DNA from: Flagellimonas zhangzhouensis
GTDB lineage: Bacteria; Bacteroidota; Bacteroidia; Flavobacteriales; Flavobacteriaceae
Assembly: GCF_900102925.1 (NCBI RefSeq)
Contig: NZ_FNKI01000005.1
Coordinates: 80,112 to 144,111, forward strand
Direction: 5' to 3'
DNA: 64,000 bases
The notes beneath the pieces are model-generated. The model was not told where the DNA came from. It was given only the letters and a program-made list of their open reading frames with translations, and did not search any database. The translations under genes were made by a program, and so were the position numbers. Shown in pieces: positions 29,499-38,168 of this stretch. Numbering within the stretch: the first letter of the stretch is position 1; every line of letters starts with the position of its first letter.

Positions 29499-30158
29499 TT
29501 AACCAACAAATTGTGCAATGGCTTCTTTAATTTCAAGATTACCAGCACTCATTTCCATGACCTTGCCGAATGTTTTTTCATTTGGAAGTACCTCTAAAAT
29601 GGTTTCAGCCACCGCAGCCCTTGGAATTTCATTGTTCAGCAAGTTTGGATCGGATTCAATCCTAATTTTACCAGCCTTCTCATCATCGGTAAGCAATACA
29701 GGCCTTAAAATAGTATAATCCAGTCCACTTCGTTTCAATTCCTTATCCGCCAAATGTTTGGCGATGTAGTAGGGTTTCATGCTTGCGGGCTGCCAACTTT
29801 CTGGGTTATCGGATAGGGCTGCACCTACCATTACAAAACGAGAAATTCCATTAGCTTTTGCTGCCTCAATGGATTTTACGGCTCCAAACAAATCAACTTC
29901 TATGGTTTTGTCTGCACCAGTAGCCCCGCCTGAGCCTGCAGAAAAAATCACCGCATCAAAACCTTTAATAGCTTTCGCAATTGTTTCCTGTTGACTTTCT
30001 ATGCTTTCCACAATAGAGGGCACTCCTATGGAATCGAAATATTCCTTTTGTTCTTCTTTTCTAATAAGTGCTGTTGGCTCAAAATCATGGGATGTGCTCA
30101 TTTTTTGAGCGATCAATCTTCCTACTTTTCCGTTAGCCCCTATTATTATAACTTTCAT
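29499..30158 (-). CDS. NAD(P)-binding SDR, NmrA/YwnB-like
   Basis: A 219-residue atypical short-chain dehydrogenase. The N-terminal 'VIIIGANGKVGRLIAQKM' is the glycine-rich NAD(P) motif, followed by 'VIFSAGSGG' and the YxxxK-like 'PYYIAKHLADKEL'. YwnB/BVR-B-like proteins bind NADPH and act as oxidoreductases or redox sensors. It is read in the same direction as the neighbouring aldehyde-response genes and follows the cyclophilin-like gene by 27 bp in coordinates on the same strand. Substrate unknown. Confidence 0.88.
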   Translation of the reverse strand: MKVIIIGANGKVGRLIAQKMSTSHDFEPTALIRKEEQKEYFDSIGVPSIVESIESQQETIAKAIKGFDAVIFSAGSGGATGADKTIEVDLFGAVKSIEAAKANGISRFVMVGAALSDNPESWQPASMKPYYIAKHLADKELKRSGLDYTILRPVLLTDDEKAGKIRIESDPNLLNNEIPRAAVAETILEVLPNEKTFGKVMEMSAGNLEIKEAIAQFVG

Positions 30159-30185
30159 TTTATATTATTTAATCGGTTAAAAAAA

Positions 30186-30647
30186 TTAATCTTCAATCAG
30201 CTCAAAGGTCACAGGTTGACTTCCTACCAATCGTAATTGTTCAATGCCATTGTTTTCAATTCTACCTAAACTGATCAGTCCCGATGAGTAGCTAAAATCC
30301 TTATAAAAAATAGCCACATCACCCCAGGGAGCGTAATAGGTAATATCCCCTTTACTTGGGTCGTACCCTCCTGGTGCACCATCCTTGGTCAACTTTCTTT
30401 CGGGATAGAATATTTTTTCATTGCTGGCATAATCCTCCAATTCGGTTGTGATCGGAAGCATGGAGATCAAATCCCTTGAAGTTGGATTGTCGTACAAGGT
30501 GGCGGTCAGTTCCGTATCACCAAATGAGATTTTAAGTTTCATATCAGTAATGGTTTTTTGTTCTTGTTGTGCTTGCTTTTTGTTGTTTGAAAACCAAAAT
30601 AGCAGTCCAAATACGATCAATACCGCGGTTATAAAAATTGCTTTCAT
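30186..30647 (-). CDS. Membrane-anchored cyclophilin-like fold protein
   Basis: A 153-residue protein read from the ATG at 30647; the longer frame reaching 30695 would run into the terminator hairpin of the previous gene. Residues ~1-20 ('MKAIFITAVLIVFGLLFWF') are a single membrane anchor. The rest matches the cyclophilin-like family PF18050: 'LTATLYDNPTSRDLISMLP', 'EKIFYPERKL' and 'GDITYYAPWGDVAIFYKDF'. Such proteins are usually found beside aldo/keto and flavodoxin-type oxidoreductases, and their function is not established. Confidence 0.82.
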   Translation of the reverse strand: MKAIFITAVLIVFGLLFWFSNNKKQAQQEQKTITDMKLKISFGDTELTATLYDNPTSRDLISMLPITTELEDYASNEKIFYPERKLTKDGAPGGYDPSKGDITYYAPWGDVAIFYKDFSYSSGLISLGRIENNGIEQLRLVGSQPVTFELIED

Positions 30648-30684
30648 GCACTTTAGATTGAATTTTTGAGGTTTTAAACAACTA

Positions 30685-30718
30685 AAAAGTGCCACAGTCT
30701 AAATTTGACCATGGCACT
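30685..30718 (-). terminator. Terminator after the alpha/beta hydrolase gene
   Basis: AGTGCCA (30689-30695) and TGGCACT (30712-30718) form a 7-bp stem. Read on the minus strand it is followed by TTTTT. It separates the acetyltransferase/hydrolase unit from the cyclophilin-like gene. Confidence 0.72.
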
Positions 30719-30733
30719 AGCTATCTATTTTCC

Positions 30734-31804
30734 TTACAGATTTGCTGAAAGGTTTTCTGAAAAGAAAGTTTCCAACTTATCAAAAGGAATTACATCCAAA
30801 CGATCATAAAGATCGGTGTGTACTTTGCCTGGAATGATTATTAATTCCTTAGGTTCGTTCGCTGCTTCGTAGGCATCTTCACTAAAGTATTTGGAATGGG
30901 CATTCTCTCCTGCAATGATCAATACAGGTCTTGGAGAAATCTCATTAATATACGACATAATTGGCATATTCATTAATGAAATTGGTGTGGTAACCGTCCA
31001 AGAACTGTTGGAGTTGATTGATCTTGGGTGAAAACCTCTATCGGTTTTATAGTAGTCAAAATACCCTTGTACAAATTCTGGCTCATCGCCTGTGATTTCA
31101 GATGGCAACCCAACTCCAGATAATGCAGCTGTTCCATTTTCAGCATCTACCCATCGTTGTTGACTCATTTGTTCCAACATTTGGGTACGTTGTTCTGGTG
31201 TGGTCGAATCAAAATAACCTTTGGCATTAACTCTGGACATATCGTACATACTTGTTGTGGCAACGGCTTTTACTCTTTTGTCCACTGCAGTTGCGTTCAA
31301 GGCGAAACCTCCGAAACCACAGATTCCGATGATTCCCACTTTTTCACGGTCCACATTTTCCTGAAGGCCCAAAAAGTCGATGGCTGCACTAAAATCTTCG
31401 GTATTGATGTCTGGAGAAGCTACGTGTCTTGGTTCGCCACCGCTTTCACCCGTGTATGAAGGGTCGAATGCCAAAACCACAAATCCTCTTTGTGCCATTT
31501 GATTGGCATACAATCCTGATGCTTGTTCTTTTACCGCACCAAATGGTCCACTAATGGCCAAGGCTGGTAATTTTGCAGTTTCTGCATTTTTTGGAGCATA
31601 TAAATCTCCTGCTAGGGTAATCCCGTAGCGGTTGGTAAATGTTACACTTTGTCTAGATACCTGATCACTTAAATCGAAGGTATATTGTTCTGCTGTTCTA
31701 CTCATTTTACTAACTTTTTGATTTGAATTTGTTTGACTGAATGCTATACCAAATACCAGCATTGCAGCCATTGAAATACTTATTCTGTTTTTCACTTTTC
31801 TCAT
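30734..31804 (-). CDS. Secreted alpha/beta hydrolase with Cys in the nucleophile elbow
   Basis: A 356-residue protein with a signal peptide (about 1-23, ending 'GIAFSQ'). It has an YcjY/dienelactone-hydrolase-like core: 'TFTNRYGITLAGDLYAP', 'LALAISGPFGAVKEQ'-type oxyanion region, 'VLAFDPSYTGESGGEPR', and the elbow 'GIIGICGFGGFAL', where Cys replaces the usual Ser. Late acid and His lie in 'LIIAGENAHSKYF' and 'PGKVHTDLYD'. A Cys nucleophile is known for dienelactone hydrolases. The substrate is unknown. It lies 3 bp downstream of the acetyltransferase and is co-transcribed. Confidence 0.85.
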   Translation of the reverse strand: MRKVKNRISISMAAMLVFGIAFSQTNSNQKVSKMSRTAEQYTFDLSDQVSRQSVTFTNRYGITLAGDLYAPKNAETAKLPALAISGPFGAVKEQASGLYANQMAQRGFVVLAFDPSYTGESGGEPRHVASPDINTEDFSAAIDFLGLQENVDREKVGIIGICGFGGFALNATAVDKRVKAVATTSMYDMSRVNAKGYFDSTTPEQRTQMLEQMSQQRWVDAENGTAALSGVGLPSEITGDEPEFVQGYFDYYKTDRGFHPRSINSNSSWTVTTPISLMNMPIMSYINEISPRPVLIIAGENAHSKYFSEDAYEAANEPKELIIIPGKVHTDLYDRLDVIPFDKLETFFSENLSANL

Positions 31805-31807
31805 TTT

Positions 31808-32386
31808 TTAAATTGATTTTACTTCTTTGGCAGGTATTCCCGCCACAACGGTGCGTGCTGGAACATCTTTGGATACCACGGCGCCTGCTGCAACCACTGC
31901 ATGTGCTCCTATCGTAACTCCTGGAAGAATGGTGGCACCTGCACCAATCCAGGCATTTTCTTTAATGTGAATGGGTTTAGCAATCAGGATTTTTCTAGAT
32001 TCAGGATCAACGGGATGGGATTCGGACAATAGATTTACCCTTGGGCCGATCATCACATGATCATCAATGGTCACTCCTCCCAAATCGAGAATTTGACAGT
32101 TTTGATTGATGAAAATGTTTTTGCCCAGCTTGATGTTTTTACCATAGTTGGAGCTTAATGGTGTATAAAGGGTAGTACTCTCATCCACTTGATACCCGAC
32201 CAAGTTGCTCAAGTGCCTTCTAATATCCTTAATGGTTCTTGATGAGTTCAAGTCCACCAAAATATCCATGGCACGCTCAGCCACTTCGGCCAACTTATAA
32301 AAGTCTGGCTCATCAAAGGAAAGTGTCTCACCATTCCTTAATCGCTGAAAGATGTCGTTTGTATTATCTGTGATCTCGTTGCCCAT
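31808..32386 (-). CDS. Maltose/galactoside-type O-acetyltransferase (hexapeptide repeat)
   Basis: A 192-residue left-handed beta-helix protein of the MAA/GAT family. It has an N-terminal helical Mac domain ('DIFQRLRNGETLSFDEPDF') and hexapeptide repeats through 'NIKLGKNIFINQNCQIL', 'AWIGAGATILPGVTIGAHAVVAAG' and 'VVAGIPAKEV'. The catalytic His is in 'LLSESHPVDPESR'. It transfers acetyl from acetyl-CoA to a sugar or similar hydroxyl. It is paralogous to 33399-33956. It has its own promoter with a TACCTTTG -10 box and an AraC-like operator. Confidence 0.9.
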   Translation of the reverse strand: MGNEITDNTNDIFQRLRNGETLSFDEPDFYKLAEVAERAMDILVDLNSSRTIKDIRRHLSNLVGYQVDESTTLYTPLSSNYGKNIKLGKNIFINQNCQILDLGGVTIDDHVMIGPRVNLLSESHPVDPESRKILIAKPIHIKENAWIGAGATILPGVTIGAHAVVAAGAVVSKDVPARTVVAGIPAKEVKSI

Positions 32387-32412
32387 TTCTTTGTTGTAAA
32401 AAAATTACGATA

Positions 32413-32479
32413 CAAAGGTATGGCCAGAGTAAAGCCTCTAGATAACGATAATCACATCAAAAAGTAAGAAAATCAAATA
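32413..32479 (-). promoter_or_regulatory. Promoter and candidate AraC operator for the acetyltransferase/hydrolase unit
   Basis: TACCTTTG on the minus strand (32413-32420) is a perfect TAnnTTTG -10 box, 27 bp before the start codon. The operator half-sites GATAATCACATC (32447-32458) and GAAAATCAAATA (32468-32479) start 21 bp apart and occupy the -35 region, 26 bp from the -10 box. The AraC gene ends at 32480, directly adjoining, and is the obvious candidate regulator. Confidence 0.65.
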
Positions 32480-33349
32480 TTAGGATCGAATTGCCTTTGG
32501 AGTGGTGCCAGTTAACCTTTTAAAGTAGTTGTTAAAATAGGTAGGATAATCGAATCCCAAAGCATATGCAATTTCGCTAACGTTCCAATTGGTGTGCTGT
32601 AAAAGTGCTTTGGCCTCTGTCACGATACGTTCAGAAATATGGGTAGAAGTCGATTTCCCAGTTACCTCCTTTATGGATTTGTTCAGGTAATTTACGTGTA
32701 CCGAAAGATTATCGGCATAGTCTTGTGGGCTTCTTAACTGTAAAGGATTGTCGGCAGTTTCAATAGGAAATTGTCTTTCCAGCAACTCCAAAAATACGTT
32801 GGTCAATCGGGAAGCCGCACTCTGGTGTTGGGTAATATTTTCTGAGGGCTGCATCTTCAAGGCTTCGTGCAGAATCAAATGAATGTAGTTCCTAATCAAG
32901 TCATCCTTAAAGGAATAGTCCGTTTGCTGTTCCTGCATCATTTTATCAAAAATGGCATTCAAGAACAAGCGCTGGTCCTCACTTATCTTTAATACTGGTG
33001 TACCCCCTAAACTGAATAAAGGGGATTTTAAAATACTATCGGTACGCTCGGACATGTTCAAAAAATCCTCGGAAAACAAACAGGTATATCCCACATAGGT
33101 GGTGGAAAGGGTTTCCCAAGAATACGGAATATGCGGATTGCCAAAAAACAGAATGGTCCCATCGTGCTCAAAACTTCTATCGGAATAATTAATGATGCTC
33201 TTCCCAGTGGTCAAGCATATCTTATAAAAATCCTTTCGACTGTATATTTTGGTTGCACTACTATCCTCCTCTACCTTAAAAACATTAAAGCCTTTCAGTT
33301 TTAATTCACTATTGAAGGGAGATACCGATCTTTCTGTTTTTGTTTGCAT
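32480..33349 (-). CDS. AraC family transcriptional regulator
   Basis: A 289-residue protein with an N-terminal cupin-type sensing domain (about 15-150, 'ILFFGNPHIPYSWETLSTTY'). The C-terminal AraC/XylS double helix-turn-helix (about 190-289) includes 'HVNYLNKSIKEVTGKSTSTHI' and 'NWNVSEIAYALGFDYPTYFN'. It is located between two paralogous acetyltransferase genes in the aldehyde-response region. Its likely targets are the two near-identical operators at 32447-32479 and 29404-29436. A TAATTTTG box (minus strand, 33354-33361) lies only 4 bp before the ATG, so a very short or absent leader is possible. Confidence 0.9.
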   Translation of the reverse strand: MQTKTERSVSPFNSELKLKGFNVFKVEEDSSATKIYSRKDFYKICLTTGKSIINYSDRSFEHDGTILFFGNPHIPYSWETLSTTYVGYTCLFSEDFLNMSERTDSILKSPLFSLGGTPVLKISEDQRLFLNAIFDKMMQEQQTDYSFKDDLIRNYIHLILHEALKMQPSENITQHQSAASRLTNVFLELLERQFPIETADNPLQLRSPQDYADNLSVHVNYLNKSIKEVTGKSTSTHISERIVTEAKALLQHTNWNVSEIAYALGFDYPTYFNNYFKRLTGTTPKAIRS

Positions 33350-33398
33350 GGGACAAAATTAAGAAATTCAAACCAATCAATTGTTATTCATTTTAATG

Positions 33399-33956
33399 CT
33401 ATGCATCCAAATGCTTTAAAATTTTTGCTGGTACTCCTCCCGCCACTGTATTGGCTGGCACATCTTTATTCACCAATGCTCCTGCGGCCACAACTGAGTT
33501 CTCACCCACAGTTACTCCAGGTAAAATGGTTGCACTGGCGCCAATCCATGCATTCCTTTTAATAACAACGGAACTGGGCCTCATGCTTTTTCTGGTCGCA
33601 ATTTCTGTTGGATGATTTTCTGAGGTAATGCTTACCCTTGGGCCTATCATCACATCATCCTCAATAGTAATACCTCCTAAATCCAAAAAACTACAAGCAT
33701 GGTTGATAAATACGTTCTTTCCTAAGGAGATGTTTTTACCGTAATTGGTATAAAATGGAGTAAACAGCGTGGTACTTGCATCAACAGGCTTTCCAATAAT
33801 TTGACTCAATACTTCCCTGATTTCGTCCACATTTTCAGAAGAATTCAATTTAGTAGAAAGAGCAATGGTCTTGTTGACTTCCTTTCCAATTTGACTGTAT
33901 TCGGGATCGTTCATTGGAATCTCCTCCCCACTTGTCAATCGTTCAAATATGTTCAT
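33399..33956 (-). CDS. Maltose/galactoside-type O-acetyltransferase (paralogue)
   Basis: A 185-residue hexapeptide-repeat acetyltransferase closely similar in layout to the one at 31808-32386. It has 'MNIFERLTSGEEIPMNDPEYSQ' at the N-terminus, 'NISLGKNVFINHACSFLDLG', the catalytic His in 'ITSENHPTEIATRK', and 'AWIGASATILPGVTVGENSVVAAG'. Two copies flanking an AraC gene suggest a duplication. The acceptor is unknown. It is cytoplasmic, with no signal peptide. Confidence 0.9.
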   Translation of the reverse strand: MNIFERLTSGEEIPMNDPEYSQIGKEVNKTIALSTKLNSSENVDEIREVLSQIIGKPVDASTTLFTPFYTNYGKNISLGKNVFINHACSFLDLGGITIEDDVMIGPRVSITSENHPTEIATRKSMRPSSVVIKRNAWIGASATILPGVTVGENSVVAAGALVNKDVPANTVAGGVPAKILKHLDA

Positions 33957-33990
33957 AGCAATAGTAATTCTGTGCCCTAAAATTAAAGCT

Positions 33991-34806
33991 TTATGGAAAA
34001 CTGTACACTAGGGAAATATTCCATGTAAAATCATCCTCTGGCGAAATTTCAGTGTCCAAAGCTTTGTTCAAAGTTGAAGCAAAGTACAATGGAAAATCTT
34101 TACGTTTTAAAGACAAAAATGCAGCAGCGTAGTACCCTTGTAGATCATCCGTAGCCAAAAAATAGGCCTGAGGAGTAATGTTAAAGTAGTATTTATCAGT
34201 AAAATACAAATTATTGAATGAAGAAGTCAGGACAAAGAAATTGGTCTGTTTTACACCATCATCAAATCCCCGACCATGCAGATAATAGAGCCCTACATCA
34301 ATATTTTTTGAAATTTTATAGGTGGGGACAACTTCAGCGGCCAAATACCTTCTTGACTCCAAAATTTCTTCGGATTGCCCGTTTCTCACAATGGTTATGG
34401 TTCTAAAATTAATCGCGGGATGTGCCCCAACTTTTAAAGAAAATTTTTCCTTTTCCAACAATTTATAGCGCCACCAAAAAATAAAGGTCCAAGGTTTCCC
34501 TACCAAAGCAAAACGCATATCGGGCTCAAAGCTCAACCTTCCCTTTTTAAATTTTAGATCGAAAATCAGAGCAGGATCGCCCAAAGAAAAGGATGGAATC
34601 AGTGAAATACCATTATTGGTTACCGTAGCTGTACCTGAAAAATCGTCCAGAAAAGGTTTCTTCTCCTCTTGTGCAAAGCTTGAAAAAGTAACCAAGAGCG
34701 AGGTCAAAAGCATAAAAAAACAGAGTTCACCTTTGCTTGAAAAGCGAAATAGAATTTTTAAGGCCAACAGTAACTTCCGTTTTCCATGAGGTTGATAGTT
34801 TTTCAT
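33991..34806 (-). CDS. Probable outer-membrane beta-barrel protein, unknown function
   Basis: A 271-residue protein read from the ATG at 34806. A basic N-terminus is followed by a hydrophobic segment and a signal cleavage near 'TFSSFAQEE'. The remainder alternates aromatic beta strands ('RYLAAEVVPTYKISKNIDVGLYYLHG', 'DKYYFNITPQAYFLATD') and ends 'WNISLVYSFP', typical of small outer-membrane barrels. No family was recognised with confidence. A TATCTTTG -10 box precedes it. It is divergent from the AraC gene at 34960. Confidence 0.65.
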   Translation of the reverse strand: MKNYQPHGKRKLLLALKILFRFSSKGELCFFMLLTSLLVTFSSFAQEEKKPFLDDFSGTATVTNNGISLIPSFSLGDPALIFDLKFKKGRLSFEPDMRFALVGKPWTFIFWWRYKLLEKEKFSLKVGAHPAINFRTITIVRNGQSEEILESRRYLAAEVVPTYKISKNIDVGLYYLHGRGFDDGVKQTNFFVLTSSFNNLYFTDKYYFNITPQAYFLATDDLQGYYAAAFLSLKRKDFPLYFASTLNKALDTEISPEDDFTWNISLVYSFP

Positions 34807-34829
34807 GTAGTTTGGTTGGTTAATTCTCT

Positions 34830-34943
34830 CAAAGATAATTGTTAACACTATTACTTACTTACCCATTTTACTTAAACCCGTACCTTTTTTACAGGTGATT
34901 TAAGCCATTTTACACCTCCTTATTGTTTCCATTTCTAGATTTG
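34830..34943. promoter_or_regulatory. Divergent promoters and GTACC...ACAGGT motif
   Basis: TATCTTTG on the minus strand (34830-34837) lies 24 bp before the barrel gene. TAGATTTG on the plus strand (34936-34943) lies 17 bp before the AraC gene at 34960. Both match TAnnTTTG. Between them, GTACCTTTTTTACAGGTGAT (34880-34899) resembles a site upstream of the DUF5916 gene at 41072-41090. CCATTTTAC occurs twice, at 34863-34871 and 34905-34913. Confidence 0.5.
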
Positions 34944-34959
34944 AGTACCTTGGGAAGCT

Positions 34960-35862
34960 ATGAGCAAAGTCATCAACTTGGAAACGGTGAACGATTATTG
35001 CAATCGATTCAATCAAAAATCCCAACACCCCTTGGTGAGTGTCATGGACCTTCATCAACTTAAAAGAAACTCTCAAAAAGGAATTGAAGCGCTTCGATTT
35101 AACTTTTACGGGATATTTTTAAAGCAAAATGCAGACTGTATTTTAAAGTACGGTCGAAAAAATTACGATTATCAGGAAGGCACGTTAGTGTTTATTGGAC
35201 CTGAACAAGTGGTACAAATTGAAAACGGAGATGATTATGTGCCAACGGGATATGCACTTTTGTTTCATCCAGATTTATTGCCGAACACAAATCTTGGTCA
35301 ACTGATTACCAAATATTCTTTCTTTTCCTATGAATTGAGTGAAGCATTGCACTTATCAGAAAAAGAACGTCAGATCATAATTGATTGTATTGAGAAGATA
35401 AGGTTTGAACTGGAGCGGGATATTGATAAGCACAGTAAAGAACTTATTGTATCGAATATTGAACTATTTCTTAGGTATTGTTCCCGATTTTATGACCGTC
35501 AATTCATTACTCGTGATGTGGTGAACGAAGGAGTTGTACATCAATTTAAAAAATCGTTGCACCAATACCTTAACTCTGGTAAAGCGAGTGAATTTGGCTG
35601 TCCGTCTGTTGGTTATTTTGCCCAAGAGCAGTTTTTATCGGCCAACTATTTTGGTGATCTTGTGAAAAAAGAAACAGGTAAAAGCGCATTGGAAATTATC
35701 CAAACCAAATTGATTGAAGTGGCCAAGGAACGAATTTTTGATCCATCCAAAACGGTTAGTGAAATTGCTTACGAACTTGGATTTAAACATCCGCAGCATT
35801 TTTCCCGCTTGTTCAAAAACAAAGTAGGTTATTCACCTAATGAATACCGAATGATGAATTAA
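34960..35862 (+). CDS. AraC family transcriptional regulator
   Basis: A 300-residue AraC protein. The N-terminal sensing domain contains 'FNFYGIFLKQNADCILKYGR' and 'GTLVFIGPEQVVQIENGDDY'. The C-terminal double HTH contains 'QFLSANYFGDLVKKETGKSA' and 'TVSEIAYELGFKHPQHFSRLF'. It converges on the molybdenum-hydroxylase operon with only 4 bp between stops. A motif in its own promoter recurs upstream of the DUF5916 gene, which suggests autoregulation plus a target there. Confidence 0.9.
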   Translation: MSKVINLETVNDYCNRFNQKSQHPLVSVMDLHQLKRNSQKGIEALRFNFYGIFLKQNADCILKYGRKNYDYQEGTLVFIGPEQVVQIENGDDYVPTGYALLFHPDLLPNTNLGQLITKYSFFSYELSEALHLSEKERQIIIDCIEKIRFELERDIDKHSKELIVSNIELFLRYCSRFYDRQFITRDVVNEGVVHQFKKSLHQYLNSGKASEFGCPSVGYFAQEQFLSANYFGDLVKKETGKSALEIIQTKLIEVAKERIFDPSKTVSEIAYELGFKHPQHFSRLFKNKVGYSPNEYRMMN

Positions 35863-35866
35863 GGGG

Positions 35867-38131
35867 TTACCCCACCAAATCTGGTTTATCTGAAATAAAG
35901 GGTTGGTTGTACATCCGTCTTCCCTCCGCTTTGTACAATGCATTGGCCAAGGCTCCCATTACAGGTGGAAATGGAGGCTCTCCCAATCCAGTTGGGTCTA
36001 TTTCGTTCTGAACAAAATACACTTCAATATTTTTGGGTGCTTCACTATGACGAATTATACGGTATTTATCAAAATTGGTTTGTTGTGTTGCTCCATCCCT
36101 GAAGGTTAAGCCACCAAACATGGCATTACCTACTCCATCCACTATTCCACCTTCGCACATATTGGCCGCAGCATCTGGATTCACCACAATACCACAATCC
36201 ATGGCACAGACTGCGTTTTCAACTCGTGGTGTTCCGTCGGTTCCTTTTACCACATCCAAAACGTGGGCGGCATAGGTGTTATGACAGAAATAAGCTGCAA
36301 CCCCTCTAAATACTCCGGGTTTCTCCGCTCCCCAATCAGATTTATCACGCACTAGTTCCAATACCCCTGCCAATCTATCTGCTTCATAATCGTTCTTTTC
36401 GCCTACAGGATTTTTCATGGCTCTATCCAATAATTCCAGTCGGAATTCAATAGGGTCTTTGCCTGCCAATTCTGCAACTTCATCCAAAAAGGCTTGCTCC
36501 ACTCCTGCCATAAAATTAGACCTCGGAGCACGGAATGCCCCAATGGTAATGTTGGAGTTGTGCTCCCATTGTTCGGCCATGTAATTCTCTACGGCCCCAG
36601 CTGGAAAACGATCGGCAAAAACTGGAGTTTCAGGAATTCCACCTGCTTTTACGTGAAAGGCCACTAAATTATTGTTTTCGTCCAACGCGGCGCGATAGGT
36701 TGCTTGGTATGAGGGTCGATAAATTCCGAAAGTCATGTCATCTTCCCGAGTGTACACCAATTTTACGGGTGCATTCACTTTTTTGGAAATAAGACCTGCT
36801 TCCACGGCATAGTGGGCATAGGCCCTCCTACCAAAACCACCTCCCATTCGGGTCATTTCAATATCCACTTTATCTGGGGTCAATCCCAAACTTGCTGCAA
36901 TTGCCCCTTCAATTAACATGGGGGCCTGTAATGGACCAGCCAATTTTGCCCCTTCTTCGGTTACGTGGGCAAAGAAATTCATAGGCTCCATACAGTTGTG
37001 CGCCAAAAATGGACAGGTGTAGCTACGCTCGATTATTTTGGCAGCAGTTTTAAAGACTTCTTCTGGATCTCCATCCTTTCTGACTACCTGACCTGGTTGT
37101 GAAGCCAATTCTTCCATTTTTGCATAATGGGCATCTGAACTTTCCAATCCACTGGGTACTTTAATTTTGGCCTCCATTCCAAAACGATCGGCGGTGTACT
37201 CATAATCGGAAATTGGTTCCCATTGTACGTCCAACGATTTTTTGGCATTCATCACCTCCCATGTTGACTTTCCAACCACAACTACCAACTCAGTAAAAGC
37301 ATTGGTATCGAAAAAATTACGTTTGTAATCGTCGGCATAGGTGTTGATCTCAAATACATCAACAATACCAGGCATGGATTTGGCCTTTGTAGCATCGAAT
37401 GATTTTAATTTGAGACCAAAGGCTGGTGGATGGGTTGCCATGGCCACCAAAGCACCTTCGTATTGGTAATCAATACCGAACATGGGCTTACCCGTTACTA
37501 TTTTCTTTCCTTCTACATTCTTTTTGGAATTGCTGATGATTTTAAATTCTTTCGGAGATTTTAAGGTGACTTCCTCGGGAACAGCAATTTCCATTGCTGC
37601 TGATGCCACTTCCCCATATCCCAAAGTATTTCCTGTAGCTTCATGGGTCAAAACCCCATCTGCGGTTGTAATTTCTGAAACAGGTACACCCCATTGCTTG
37701 GCCGCAGCTTCTTTCAACATTTGTTTGGCCGATGCCCCTACGGTCCTCAATCCTTCCCATCGGGTTCTTATCCCTTGACTTCCTCCTGTAAATTGTCTAC
37801 CATAAACTTCGGCATCATAGGGCGCAATCTCTACCAAAACATTGTCCCAAGCAATATCCAGTTCTTCAGCAACCATCATCGGCATAGAGGTCATAACTCC
37901 TTGTCCAAATTCAGGATTCGGACAATAAATGGTAGCCAAACCATTCTCGCCAATTTTTAAATAGGAGTTGATTTCGAACCACTCTTTGGGCATTTCCAAA
38001 ACAGCTGCTTCTGTAACTTGTTTTGGTTTGCAAGAATTTAACCAACTAAACCCTAAAATAAGGCCACCACTGGCCAAACCAGAATTTCGGATAAATGCTC
38101 TACGTCCTATTGTATTGTGATGTTGTGACAT
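35867..38131 (-). CDS. Molybdenum hydroxylase large subunit (xanthine dehydrogenase/IorB-like), Tat-exported
   Basis: A 754-residue molybdopterin-binding subunit of the aldehyde/isoquinoline oxidoreductase type. The leader 'TIGRRAFIRNSGLASGGLIL' is twin-arginine, so the folded cofactor-loaded enzyme is exported. Family features include 'EFGQGVMTSMPMMVAEELD', 'TGGSQGIRTRWEGLRTVGAS', 'TRMGGGFGRRAYAHYAVEA' and the C-terminal 'GLGEPPFPPVMGALANAL', which holds the conserved Glu region. It hydroxylates aldehydes or N-heterocycles with water, passing electrons via the [2Fe-2S] subunit encoded next to it. The substrate is unknown; aldehyde oxidation fits the neighbourhood. Confidence 0.92.
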   Translation of the reverse strand: MSQHHNTIGRRAFIRNSGLASGGLILGFSWLNSCKPKQVTEAAVLEMPKEWFEINSYLKIGENGLATIYCPNPEFGQGVMTSMPMMVAEELDIAWDNVLVEIAPYDAEVYGRQFTGGSQGIRTRWEGLRTVGASAKQMLKEAAAKQWGVPVSEITTADGVLTHEATGNTLGYGEVASAAMEIAVPEEVTLKSPKEFKIISNSKKNVEGKKIVTGKPMFGIDYQYEGALVAMATHPPAFGLKLKSFDATKAKSMPGIVDVFEINTYADDYKRNFFDTNAFTELVVVVGKSTWEVMNAKKSLDVQWEPISDYEYTADRFGMEAKIKVPSGLESSDAHYAKMEELASQPGQVVRKDGDPEEVFKTAAKIIERSYTCPFLAHNCMEPMNFFAHVTEEGAKLAGPLQAPMLIEGAIAASLGLTPDKVDIEMTRMGGGFGRRAYAHYAVEAGLISKKVNAPVKLVYTREDDMTFGIYRPSYQATYRAALDENNNLVAFHVKAGGIPETPVFADRFPAGAVENYMAEQWEHNSNITIGAFRAPRSNFMAGVEQAFLDEVAELAGKDPIEFRLELLDRAMKNPVGEKNDYEADRLAGVLELVRDKSDWGAEKPGVFRGVAAYFCHNTYAAHVLDVVKGTDGTPRVENAVCAMDCGIVVNPDAAANMCEGGIVDGVGNAMFGGLTFRDGATQQTNFDKYRIIRHSEAPKNIEVYFVQNEIDPTGLGEPPFPPVMGALANALYKAEGRRMYNQPFISDKPDLVG

Positions 38132-38168
38132 GTTCTTGGTAGTTTTTTAAGTTTAAGACCGATTCCAA

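Noticed and set aside
30648..30695. N-terminal extension of the cyclophilin-like protein
   Set aside because: The extra codons run into the terminator hairpin of the upstream gene, and the ATG at 30647 gives a good membrane anchor.
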